A stretch of DNA of 64,000 bases from Candidatus Melainabacteria bacterium (GTDB lineage Bacteria > Cyanobacteriota > Vampirovibrionia > Obscuribacterales > Obscuribacteraceae), in assembly GCA_003242885.1 (NCBI GenBank), contig QKMZ01000003.1:124001-188000 (forward strand), given 5' to 3'. The notes under the pieces were generated by a model that saw nothing but the letters and a program-made list of their open reading frames with translations, was not told the DNA's origin and did no database searches. Each line of letters begins with the position of its first letter. Position 1 is the first letter of the stretch. The position numbers and the translations under genes are program-made. Below are positions 34,094 to 41,785 of this stretch, piece after piece.

Positions 34094-34561
34094 TCAGTCT
34101 TGCTGAACTACCGAAGCTTCTGCCACCTTAGTTTTCTTGACGCCAGATTTTTGGGTTCGCAATAGGACAACTGAGCAAGGAGAAAGAGGTATTACGTCCT
34201 TGGCAGTACTTCCCAGTAAGAACTTACCTAAGCCTTTCCTTCCATGCGAACCCATCAGGATCAGATCAGCTTGAAAAGATTCAGCTTCTTTTGCAATCTC
34301 TTCTTTGACAATACCTTCGCGGACAGAAGAGACAACATCGACACCAGGAAAATAGTTTTTCAGGTTCTCGCATATCGTGCTCACGAGCGCTACCGATTCA
34401 CGTTGATATTCTGCGCTGGGCCACTTAAGCACAACCTCATTCGCGTCGATTACATGCAAAACTTTCAGCTTGATTGCCAATGTGCTTAGCTGTATCAAAA
34501 ACTCTCTTATCTCTTCTTCGAAAAGAAGATCCTCAACCGGTATCAAAATCCTGGTAATCAT
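34094..34561 (-). CDS. Universal stress protein, single domain
   Basis: This 155-residue USP begins MITRILIPVEDL and has an intact nucleotide signature (GSHGRKGLGKFLLGS). The ATG at 34561 has GAGGA eight bases upstream; the ATG at 34567 is too close to it. The N-terminal strand is more divergent than in its paralogues. It is monocistronic or follows the GNAT gene after a 98-base gap. Confidence 0.86.
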   Translation of the reverse strand: MITRILIPVEDLLFEEEIREFLIQLSTLAIKLKVLHVIDANEVVLKWPSAEYQRESVALVSTICENLKNYFPGVDVVSSVREGIVKEEIAKEAESFQADLILMGSHGRKGLGKFLLGSTAKDVIPLSPCSVVLLRTQKSGVKKTKVAEASVVQQD

Positions 34562-34659
34562 GACCATTCCTCAATACAAATGCGATTCACAGACCATTGT
34601 GCAGCGCGTTAAAACTAACTGCATGATCTTTGAGGATGATTAGATTTCATCCTCCAGTA

Positions 34660-35196
34660 TCAGATTTCCAACCGAATTTCCAGTACACCTGCACTGTTCG
34701 CCTTTGTGGTCATTTCCAAATTGCAGTTTTTGAAGACCTCTAACATCTTTCTGTTGTCCGCCAGGACGAGCGCAGAAAATGCCTTGAGCCCATTTCCCTT
34801 GGCAATCAAAGTGAGATGCTTCAAAAGCAACGTAGCAATACCCAGTCCCTGAAATTCCTCGCTCACAGCAAAAGCAAGTTCGGCACATGTTGAATCGGCA
34901 GAATTAGACATCACATAACGACCAACTCCTGCGGGCAGGTAGTTGCCATCATGTTCAACGGCGGCAAGTAGCGCCACATGCTGCAAGAAATCGACTTCTG
35001 TGAAGTAACATAGCTCTTTTTCGCTCAGCTCCCTTTTAGGAGTGAGGAATCTGTAATACAGAGAAGTCGGGCTGAGGTGATGCATTCCCTCAGCAAGAAC
35101 CTTTTTGTCTTGAGGAATAATCGACCTAATCTCCACCTGACGTCCGTCACGCAGAGTTTCCAACACACGATAGTGGGAGGTCTCCAGTTTTGTCAT
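34660..35196 (-). CDS. GNAT-family N-acetyltransferase
   Basis: This 178-residue protein has the GNAT acetyl-CoA motif VSEEFQGLGIATLLLKHL (R/Q-x-x-G-x-G/A) near residues 115-132. The N-terminal region, including LSPTSLYYRFLTPKRELS, matches the acetyltransferase domain found in protein lysine acetyltransferases of the Pat/PatZ type. It may acetylate metabolic enzymes under stress. There is no cyclic-nucleotide domain such as mycobacterial Pat has. It is 25 bases downstream of a USP on the same strand; in mycobacteria some USPs are acetylated by such enzymes. Confidence 0.87.
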   Translation of the reverse strand: MTKLETSHYRVLETLRDGRQVEIRSIIPQDKKVLAEGMHHLSPTSLYYRFLTPKRELSEKELCYFTEVDFLQHVALLAAVEHDGNYLPAGVGRYVMSNSADSTCAELAFAVSEEFQGLGIATLLLKHLTLIAKGNGLKAFSALVLADNRKMLEVFKNCNLEMTTKANSAGVLEIRLEI

Positions 35197-35221
35197 TTAA
35201 AGTGGCATTCTACGATGCGTT

Positions 35222-35728
35222 CTAAGCTAGTAGCCGGGCTGACTTCGGTAATTTTTCGGAAGCATCTTCATTCTGAAATACCTGCTGTGCTTTCACTATG
35301 GTAACAGCACAATCAGCGTGGGAAAGAACTGCATAGGAGACACTGTTAATCTTCAGTCGCGATAGTTCTCCGTGACCATGAGAACCAATAACAATAAGGT
35401 CGGCACCGAACTCTTCGGCACAATCAAGAATGACGCGGTGAGGAGTTCCCATTAAAACAGAAACTTCAACTGGCTCAGAAGGTAGCATTTTTGAGCGCAA
35501 ATCCTTTCGCAGAGTATTTAAGAATGCCGAAGCTTGTTGAATTCTCTCCTCCAGTATCTGGTGATTTTCACCATGTCCACACAGAGAGGTCGCAGTGTCA
35601 ACAACAGAAGACGGTTGAACGACATGAAGAAGCTTTACTATCGTCGCGTGATGCGAAAATACTTTCGCCACAAAATCGATTACTGTCTGACAGAGGGAGT
35701 CATCATCAATAGCAACAAGTATTTTCAT
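35222..35728 (-). CDS. Universal stress protein, single domain
   Basis: This 168-residue USP starts MKILVAIDDD. The nucleotide motif has lost its third Gly (GSHGHGELSRLKINSVS, Asn in its place), so ATP binding is uncertain. GGAGAGGAG precedes the ATG. The C-terminal tail of about 20 residues is extra. It is upstream of the GNAT gene with a 25-base gap, so they are probably one operon. Confidence 0.87.
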   Translation of the reverse strand: MKILVAIDDDSLCQTVIDFVAKVFSHHATIVKLLHVVQPSSVVDTATSLCGHGENHQILEERIQQASAFLNTLRKDLRSKMLPSEPVEVSVLMGTPHRVILDCAEEFGADLIVIGSHGHGELSRLKINSVSYAVLSHADCAVTIVKAQQVFQNEDASEKLPKSARLLA

Positions 35729-35940
35729 TTCTCCTCTCCTTAATCGCTTTATTTAGATTGGTCGCAGGACCGGTGCCGCCCTCGGTAGTAACCATCCCTG
35801 GTCGCTCTCACTGGAGAACCTGCGTCATATTTGCATTCTTCCACCACCGGACTAATCGGCCATCGTTTTTTCGGACTAAACTGTCGACAATCCAGATAGA
35901 GTCCGCTGTATCGTTTTTGTTAGCGCATCGATCCAAAGGC

Positions 35941-36363
35941 CTATTGTTGTATCTTGGCAGATTCGGCCTTCTCGTGCGTTGCAAGACTATCCGCTTCTTC
36001 TTCGTCCAAAATTTCCGGATTCAAGTGTTCTTTCAACTCTGATATTACAAAAGGAGCAATACATTTTTTTGCAAATACATACGAGCCAACAACCGCGGCT
36101 GGAATGCAAAAAACCCTTATCAGCAAAGGCAAAGCGCGGTAGATAAGATTTAAGAAGGTCACGGTTGTCCCAACTGATAGAACCACAGCATTCTTTTCAA
36201 TAAGCCGCTCCTGTCTCTTTCTAGACATACCTTTGAAAGAATCGACGAGCCGTTTTTTCCAAGCATCTAATGTGTCATTCAAATAAGACGAGTAAGGAAG
36301 CTTACTTAAACCTCTGGAGTCTGCAATTTTTCTGTAATCCAGATCTTTGTCGGCATTCTCCAT
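35941..36363 (-). CDS. Hypothetical membrane protein
   Basis: This 140-residue protein of no recognised family has a charged N-terminal half, two hydrophobic segments (about 62-82 and 84-105) and an acidic C-terminal tail. It is probably an inner-membrane protein with a helical hairpin. It starts five bases after the hibernation-factor stop and is likely the last gene of the USP - HPF - membrane protein operon (37255 to 35941). Confidence 0.72.
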   Translation of the reverse strand: MENADKDLDYRKIADSRGLSKLPYSSYLNDTLDAWKKRLVDSFKGMSRKRQERLIEKNAVVLSVGTTVTFLNLIYRALPLLIRVFCIPAAVVGSYVFAKKCIAPFVISELKEHLNPEILDEEEADSLATHEKAESAKIQQ

Positions 36364-36368
36364 CTTCT

Positions 36369-36785
36369 CTACCTCATGAATTCTTCCATCTGTTCTCTTT
36401 CAATTGCGCGGATCTCCGCCTCCTCATCTTTGTTGCCATGTTCACCATGTTTCTTCACCATGCCGCGCCGCTTTCGTGAATAGTCTTCGAGTCGGCGCTT
36501 TGCCATGTCGAAGGCGTCATTAAGCGCGACTTCGATTTTTTCGTACTCGGGACTATTGGATACTTTAGTCTCAACAACAAGTTCGGCCTTAGGCACAGTC
36601 ATGTCGATACGCACCTGAAAAACGTTACCTTTTTCGTGCTTCTGATGTGGGATTTCGATAGTTATACGACAGCTCTGAATGCCGCTGAAATATTTGCCAA
36701 GCTTGTCGCTATGCTGCCTTGCCATGTCTTCGATTGCAGGCGAATGTTTCATATTCTTGAATGTAACTTGTGTTCTGTGTGTCAT
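36369..36785 (-). CDS. hpf: Ribosome hibernation promoting factor, short form
   Basis: This is a 138-residue protein. Residues 1-100 match the HPF/RaiA S30AE domain: a HSPAIEDMARQHSDKLGKYF helix, a CRITIEI strand, and the DAFDMAKRRLEDYSRKRRG helix. The C-terminal tail is short, charged and lacks the dimerisation domain of long HPF. It would bind the 30S subunit and block translation in resting cells. The ATG at 36785 is 17 bases after the preceding USP stop. An HPF-like protein is also part of the DosR regulon. Confidence 0.9.
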   Translation of the reverse strand: MTHRTQVTFKNMKHSPAIEDMARQHSDKLGKYFSGIQSCRITIEIPHQKHEKGNVFQVRIDMTVPKAELVVETKVSNSPEYEKIEVALNDAFDMAKRRLEDYSRKRRGMVKKHGEHGNKDEEAEIRAIEREQMEEFMR

Positions 36786-36802
36786 TTTTTCTCTCGATTC
36801 AC

Positions 36803-37255
36803 TTAGTGTTTTCTCTCTCGTACAATCTCTACAGAGCAATCTGCTTGGCTTGCCACCTCAGAAGCGACACTACCAAGGAAAGCACGGGCAAATCCCTTTC
36901 GGCTATGAGTGCCAACAACAATAAGATCAGCCCCCCAGCTCTCCGCATCGTCAATAATGCAATCTTTCGGATGCCCTGTTAAAACCTCTCCGCAGACTTC
37001 AAAATCATTGAACTTCGCCTTTAGAAGATCGAGACTCTTTTTTAGCTGTGCTTCCTTAGCAGCATAAATCTCTTTGTCCGCCTCTTTCAGCGAGACTATA
37101 GAATGAGGCGTGTAAATCACCGGATCATATCCATGAATCGGCTCATGAACATTTACAAGTCGGAATTGCGAATTCTCTGGCCAAGTTCTGCTCAGCACCG
37201 ATTCAAGAGCGGTCTTCGAGCATTCTGACTCGTCTTGCGCAATTAGTACTTTCAT
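36803..37255 (-). CDS. Universal stress protein, single domain
   Basis: This 150-residue USP begins MKVLIAQDESECS. It is a close paralogue of the genes at 24128 and 24608, with the same ESECS start and CSVEIV end. The second Gly of the nucleotide motif is Ser (GTHSRKGFARAFLGS). It starts the operon with the hibernation factor and membrane protein. ATG 37255 is used; the four extra residues upstream are not typical. Confidence 0.88.
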   Translation of the reverse strand: MKVLIAQDESECSKTALESVLSRTWPENSQFRLVNVHEPIHGYDPVIYTPHSIVSLKEADKEIYAAKEAQLKKSLDLLKAKFNDFEVCGEVLTGHPKDCIIDDAESWGADLIVVGTHSRKGFARAFLGSVASEVASQADCSVEIVRERKH

Positions 37256-37366
37256 ACCCAACCTCAAGTGCTAGTGATTTTGAATTCTACAATTGTGACT
37301 CCGAACAGACATTCAAATATCGTTCTGCTGAACTATTCAAAGAGTCATCCTTCAGTACCGTGATCA

Positions 37367-40189
37367 CTAATAATCCTGAATGATAGAAGTGAGCAAGTAA
37401 GCGAAAAGTGCGAATAGAACAACCATTGCCCAGTGCGCGTTGCTCAAGCAAACCGTACCGAGGATGGCTTGCATCGGAGGGAAAAGGACTGCCAACAAAA
37501 GCAAACCAATTCCCAGAGCCGTGTTGATGTACATCGCATAGCTGCTTAGATACGACCAATCATCCGCGTTGCGTTTGAATGCCAACCAAGACCAAGCTTG
37601 GAGTAGGAGTGAAATAGATATCGTCGCCAAAACAACTGTTCTTACATATTCCAGCGACTGCCCTTGTACGTTTTGTGCAGCAAAAATAGTCAAAAGAGAA
37701 ACCACCAGCGAGCGTAGCACTATGTGCGTATACTCTCTCTTTCCGAGAAGAGATTGGTTTCTTCCGCGCGGTGCTTCTCGCATGATGCCTGGACGACCGC
37801 GCTGCAGAACAAGACCAAGTCCGGGAAAGATATGCATAATCAGGTTCAACCACAACAGTTGAAGTGGAGATAGAGGCAGGCCAGTATCGAAAACAACAGC
37901 AGCCGCAACAGTAAGAACGGACGCCAGGCTGGCGGTAAGTAGATAGGCAACGGCGCAAGATATGTTGGCATAAATGACGCGACCCTGCTCTATTGCATGG
38001 ACAATTGTGCTGAAATTGTCGTCAGTAATGACCATATCGGAGGCTTCGCGCGCCAAGGAAGTACCCGATTTTCCCATCGCGACACCGATATCGGATTGCT
38101 GCAGCGCCGGTGCGTCGTTGATACCGTCACCTGTCATTGCGACGACTTTACCGGCGGACTGCAATGCACGAACAATGGAGAGCTTGGCCTCCGGCTGAAC
38201 ACGTGCCAGAACGCTACAATCGGCTAAACGTGCGCCAATTTCGCTGGCGTTGAACTGTTCAAGCTCGCTGCCGACTACAACCTTATGAGCAGCCTCTCCG
38301 GAACCAGCCGGCACGATATTCAAGTCGCGCGCAATTGAAACGGCTGTTGCGGGCTGGTCTCCGGTCACCATTATGACTTTGATGCCGGCACGCTTGCATT
38401 CCTCGATTGCTTCCAGGACACCTTCTTTTGGACGATCCGCCATTCCAATCAGCCCGAGGAAAGTCATATCCGTCTCAGCATCGGAATGCGCTGAGACTTT
38501 CCTTCCTGCCAGATCTCTCGCCGCCAATCCCAGAACGCGCAGCCCCTTACTTGCAAGTTCCAAATTCTTCCTGAGAAACCAGTCTCTGCGCGATTCGTCG
38601 AGTTGCGCCACACCGTCTGCGCTCAAATAGTTTTTGCACAAAGAGAGCACAGTCTCCGGCGCCCCCTTAGTGTAAGCAAGGAAATCGCCTCCTTGCGACT
38701 GATGAATCGTAGTCATGCGCTTACGGCTGAGCTCGAACGGAAACTCATGCTGCCGTGGCAGCTCATCTCTCTGGCTCTTCTGCTCAATGCCGGCCTTAAG
38801 CCCAACGGTTAGCAGAGCCCCTTCGGTAGGATCTCCGTGAATATGCCACTTAGAGTCCTCATGCATCTCGAGTTTGGCATCATTGCAAAGGACAGCCGCA
38901 GTCAAAAGAGGTTTTAAAAACGACCTTTCCTCTTCCAGCACCACACAATTGTTTTCATGGAAATCACCCTCGGGCGTGTATCCCAATCCGGACACACTTA
39001 TTTCTCGTCCATCAAGAACAATATCGGTGACCGTCATTTGATTTTGCGTGAGAGTTCCTGTTTTGTCGGTGCAAATTATCTCCGTGCAACCGAGGGTTTC
39101 CACTGCACTCAGCTTTCTAATCAACGCTCCAAGCTTAACCATGCGATTGGTGCCGGAAGCCAATGCGAGTGTCGCAACTACAGGCAGCCCCTCTGGGATT
39201 GCAGCAACGGCAAGTGCGATTGAAACTTGCACCATTTCCCACAATTTCTCGCCATGGAGCAAACCCAAGCCGAACAGCACAGCGCAAATCACGACGGTGA
39301 ACAAACTCAACTGCCGACCAAGCTTTTCCAGGTCGTCTTGAAGAGGCGTCGATTTGGCGCGAATCTCGGTGAGTGAATGTCCAAGCTGACCTAATTTGGT
39401 ATTGCTACCGGTAGAGACGACGACACCTTTCGCACGACCTTTCAGAATCAGGGTACCCTGATAGGCAACCGTAACTTGCTCGGTCGAATCGCCTAATTCG
39501 CTAGATTTGTAGACCGGAATACTCTCGCCGGAAAGCATCGATTCGTCCAGACCAAGAGAAGAGGAAGTGACCAGCCGGACGTCCGCGGGCACGCGAGAGC
39601 CCTCTTCCATAATCAAAACATCGCCGGGGACAATCTCGGCAGCTGGAATTTCGAAATCTTGCCCACTGCGACGCACACGTGCTACGGGACCGGAGAGCTT
39701 TTCCAGCGCTGCCAGAGAGACAGCGGCTTTGTATTCAGTAATAAAACCAACAATAGCATTAATCAAGACTGCAATGGCAATACCGGCCGCTTGCATGTGC
39801 TCTCCGGCGAATTCAGAAACACCTGCCGCTACGAGAAGCAACGCCACAACTGTTGAAATAAATTGATTGAAGAATAAACGAATAGGATTGACTTGAACTC
39901 GTTTGCCAAGCTCATTTGTGCCAAACCTTTCTAGCCGGCTTGCAGCTTCATCTGAGCTCAAACCGAGAGCTACGTCAGTCTCAAGACGAGCCGCAACTTC
40001 TTGTGCAGGCAAAAGAGATGCTCGATCGATCGAAAGCAAGAACGGCTTTTTGGGCAAAGCCGGAGTGTTAGATCCAGCACTTGGTTCAGCACTTTCTTCG
40101 GCATTTTCAATGTTCGGCATCTGCTTTTCACTAGAGTTTGCGGCAGTACTGTCGGCTTGAAACACTGAGTCGGCGAGTCCCTTTGACAT
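37367..40189 (-). CDS. P2-type cation-transporting ATPase
   Basis: This 940-residue pump resembles bacterial Ca2+-type ATPases. An acidic N-terminal extension of about 45 residues is followed by the cation-ATPase N-domain. TGES is present as LSGES in the actuator, AIPEGLPVV is in M4, and the phosphorylated Asp is in CTDKTGTLTQNQM (about residue 375). Nucleotide-domain motifs and TGDGINDAPAL follow, then six C-terminal helices. In M6 the metal-binding Asp of Ca2+ pumps is replaced by His (NLIMHIFPGLGL), so the ion is uncertain. ATG 40189 has GAGG six bases upstream. It resembles CtpF of the mycobacterial DosR regulon in type. A strong copy of the recurrent box lies 104 bases upstream. Confidence 0.92.
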   Translation of the reverse strand: MSKGLADSVFQADSTAANSSEKQMPNIENAEESAEPSAGSNTPALPKKPFLLSIDRASLLPAQEVAARLETDVALGLSSDEAASRLERFGTNELGKRVQVNPIRLFFNQFISTVVALLLVAAGVSEFAGEHMQAAGIAIAVLINAIVGFITEYKAAVSLAALEKLSGPVARVRRSGQDFEIPAAEIVPGDVLIMEEGSRVPADVRLVTSSSLGLDESMLSGESIPVYKSSELGDSTEQVTVAYQGTLILKGRAKGVVVSTGSNTKLGQLGHSLTEIRAKSTPLQDDLEKLGRQLSLFTVVICAVLFGLGLLHGEKLWEMVQVSIALAVAAIPEGLPVVATLALASGTNRMVKLGALIRKLSAVETLGCTEIICTDKTGTLTQNQMTVTDIVLDGREISVSGLGYTPEGDFHENNCVVLEEERSFLKPLLTAAVLCNDAKLEMHEDSKWHIHGDPTEGALLTVGLKAGIEQKSQRDELPRQHEFPFELSRKRMTTIHQSQGGDFLAYTKGAPETVLSLCKNYLSADGVAQLDESRRDWFLRKNLELASKGLRVLGLAARDLAGRKVSAHSDAETDMTFLGLIGMADRPKEGVLEAIEECKRAGIKVIMVTGDQPATAVSIARDLNIVPAGSGEAAHKVVVGSELEQFNASEIGARLADCSVLARVQPEAKLSIVRALQSAGKVVAMTGDGINDAPALQQSDIGVAMGKSGTSLAREASDMVITDDNFSTIVHAIEQGRVIYANISCAVAYLLTASLASVLTVAAAVVFDTGLPLSPLQLLWLNLIMHIFPGLGLVLQRGRPGIMREAPRGRNQSLLGKREYTHIVLRSLVVSLLTIFAAQNVQGQSLEYVRTVVLATISISLLLQAWSWLAFKRNADDWSYLSSYAMYINTALGIGLLLLAVLFPPMQAILGTVCLSNAHWAMVVLFALFAYLLTSIIQDY

Positions 40190-40292
40190 AACGGACCTCA
40201 TGAGGCAATACCTTTTCAGTATGTTCTTTCACCGGACCCTTTATATCGTTCCCAGGACTGTCATCAATCATTTGTTACTGAAAATCCGGCAC

Positions 40293-40310
40293 TCATACTT
40301 TAGGACTATT
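40293..40310 (+). promoter_or_regulatory. Recurrent palindromic box, strong copy
   Basis: TCATACTTTAGGACTATT is nearly identical (16 of 18) to the box at 265-282. It lies in the divergent region 104 bases upstream of the ATPase and about 190 bases upstream of the plus-strand gene at 40503. Confidence 0.6.
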
Positions 40311-40502
40311 GATGTCTTGACCGAAACACGAAAGCCTGCACCAGTGGGGCGTTACTCCAGCGGCAGTCATCAGCACACGCACACTCAACCCTGAGAACGA
40401 TGGGGGCGAGTCACACTGGTGCGACCATCTTACTGTTGAGCCACGGCATGCTCTATGTGATTCGAGACACAGCCGGCTCAAGGAAATAGAGGGGTAATGA
40501 CC

Positions 40503-40913
40503 ATGTTTGCTCAACTTTATATGAACGGAAAAATGAACGAGTTTACTCCACCGTTTGCAGTATCTACGGAAAAGCCAGTGTTGAAGGGATTTGTGGTCTC
40601 AATCATTGCAGGAACCGTAATTGGTGGCTACTTAACAGCAATCTTATTGAAAGATTCGATGATAATTCCAACATTGATCAATGCCATCACCGCTGGTGCA
40701 GCGGTCGGAGCTAGTGCTGGATTGCTTTTCTTCGGATTGTTCGACGTTGTCATCAACGGAAGACTAGAAGAAGGGGCTGATCTTGTTGAAGATGCTGAGC
40801 GGTTTGAAACACCAGCTGAGCCACAGCCCGAAGCAGAATATGCAGGCACCGGCGAAGAGTTTGCGGAAGAAGCTGGAATGGAATCTGAAATCCCTCTGGC
40901 GAAAGCATCGTAA
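40503..40913 (+). CDS. Hypothetical membrane protein with acidic tail
   Basis: This 136-residue protein has two hydrophobic helices (about 28-48 and 57-82, rich in Gly/Ala/Ile) and a Glu/Pro-rich C-terminal tail of about 45 residues. It has no recognised family. The ATG at 40503 has AGGGGT about eight bases upstream; the ATG at 40497 is too close. It lies 41 bases before the globin gene, so it may be co-transcribed with it. The role is unknown. Confidence 0.7.
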   Translation: MFAQLYMNGKMNEFTPPFAVSTEKPVLKGFVVSIIAGTVIGGYLTAILLKDSMIIPTLINAITAGAAVGASAGLLFFGLFDVVINGRLEEGADLVEDAERFETPAEPQPEAEYAGTGEEFAEEAGMESEIPLAKAS

Positions 40914-40954
40914 GTGTAAGCGGGTCTAGAAAAAACCAGAAGGAGTCAAATTCA

Positions 40955-41485
40955 ATGTCACTTAACGTCGCACTGCTGCGCGAAACTTTCGAGCGCGCAA
41001 AAGTGGAAAATGGTGGTGCTACTGCCTTGGGAATGAGCTTCTATTCGCGCTTATTCGAGAAATATCCAAGTGTTCGTCCTCTGTTTTCAACACCGCCAGA
41101 AGAACAGCACAAGAAGTTGCTTGCATCTATTGCTTCAATAGTAGCGGCGGTCGAAAAACCCGACATGCTTTTGCCCTTCTTGCACGCCATGGGAATACGC
41201 CACCTTAAGTACAAGACTGAGAATGCACACTATGGCGCAGTGGCTGAAAATCTCGTAGCGGTCCTTGCAGAGCATCTCAGTAAAGAAGGTGAGTGGACAG
41301 ACGAAATGCGCGTCACCTGGGAAGCGGCGATGAAAACAGTTAGCGACATCATGATCGAAGCTGCGGACAATCCCGCGAAATTCCAGGCAGAACTGACTGC
41401 AGCTGGGTTCGAGCCAAACGGATTCAAGAAGAATGATCCACGTCCTTGGGTCTTAGAAGGCGAACTGGCGAAATCTGCTCATTGA
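40955..41485 (+). CDS. Single-domain bacterial globin
   Basis: This 176-residue haem protein resembles the haemoglobin domain of flavohaemoglobins and Vitreoscilla globin. The N-terminal ALGMSFYSRLFEKYPSVRPLF is the A-C helix region with the CD phenylalanine. ENAHYGAVAENLVAVL carries the proximal His. The C-terminal 35 residues are extra, and there is no reductase domain. It would bind or oxidise NO, or carry O2. AAGGAG precedes the ATG. The next genes are NO reductase and RIC, supporting an NO role. A hairpin at 41568-41603 separates it from NO reductase. Confidence 0.9.
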   Translation: MSLNVALLRETFERAKVENGGATALGMSFYSRLFEKYPSVRPLFSTPPEEQHKKLLASIASIVAAVEKPDMLLPFLHAMGIRHLKYKTENAHYGAVAENLVAVLAEHLSKEGEWTDEMRVTWEAAMKTVSDIMIEAADNPAKFQAELTAAGFEPNGFKKNDPRPWVLEGELAKSAH

Positions 41486-41567
41486 GCCATAGAAGAAAGA
41501 AGTAAGAACAGTTAACACAATTATTTAGCTCGTCGAGCGACTCTCGTCGCAAAACGAGTGAAAAGAG

Positions 41568-41603
41568 AAATTGATAGGCGGCTCTTCCGTTGCCTATCAA
41601 TTT
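41568..41603 (+). terminator. Stem-loop between globin and NO reductase
   Basis: A perfect 12-pair stem (AAATTGATAGGC / GCCTATCAATTT) with a 12-base loop, followed by TTTTCATTT. It is probably a terminator of the globin transcript. Its TTGAT/ATCAA arms also resemble half-sites of an FNR-type box, but the spacing is too wide for one site. Confidence 0.7.
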
Positions 41604-41785
41604 TCATTTGCACTCTGCATCTTCCGACAAGACTTGAAGACACTGTTGTCCACAATTCTCACCTTAATTATACGAAGTCTCCGAGTTATTACATCACCAG
41701 GAGGTTTGGGAGCGCTTACCTTTGCTACCATCTATTCGGAGCCTTTTGTCCTAATTTCGCGAATGCTAAAAGCGAGGAGAATTGC
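41604..41785. other. Leader region of the NO reductase gene
   Basis: An in-frame extension of the NO reductase frame exists from 41558, but its residues are not qNOR-like and it crosses the hairpin, so the region is treated as non-coding. A weak TATACGAAGTC string at about 41670 is distantly similar to the recurrent box. No clear promoter was recognised. Confidence 0.45.

Noticed and set aside
36558-36573. A recurrent-box-like string (GGATACTTTAGTCT) on the plus strand.
   Set aside because: It lies inside the hibernation-factor coding sequence, where codons explain it; no gene start is nearby.
37569-40160. Several plus-strand open frames opposite the P-type ATPase.
   Set aside because: They are complementary shadows of a well-conserved pump gene with no ribosome sites or family features.
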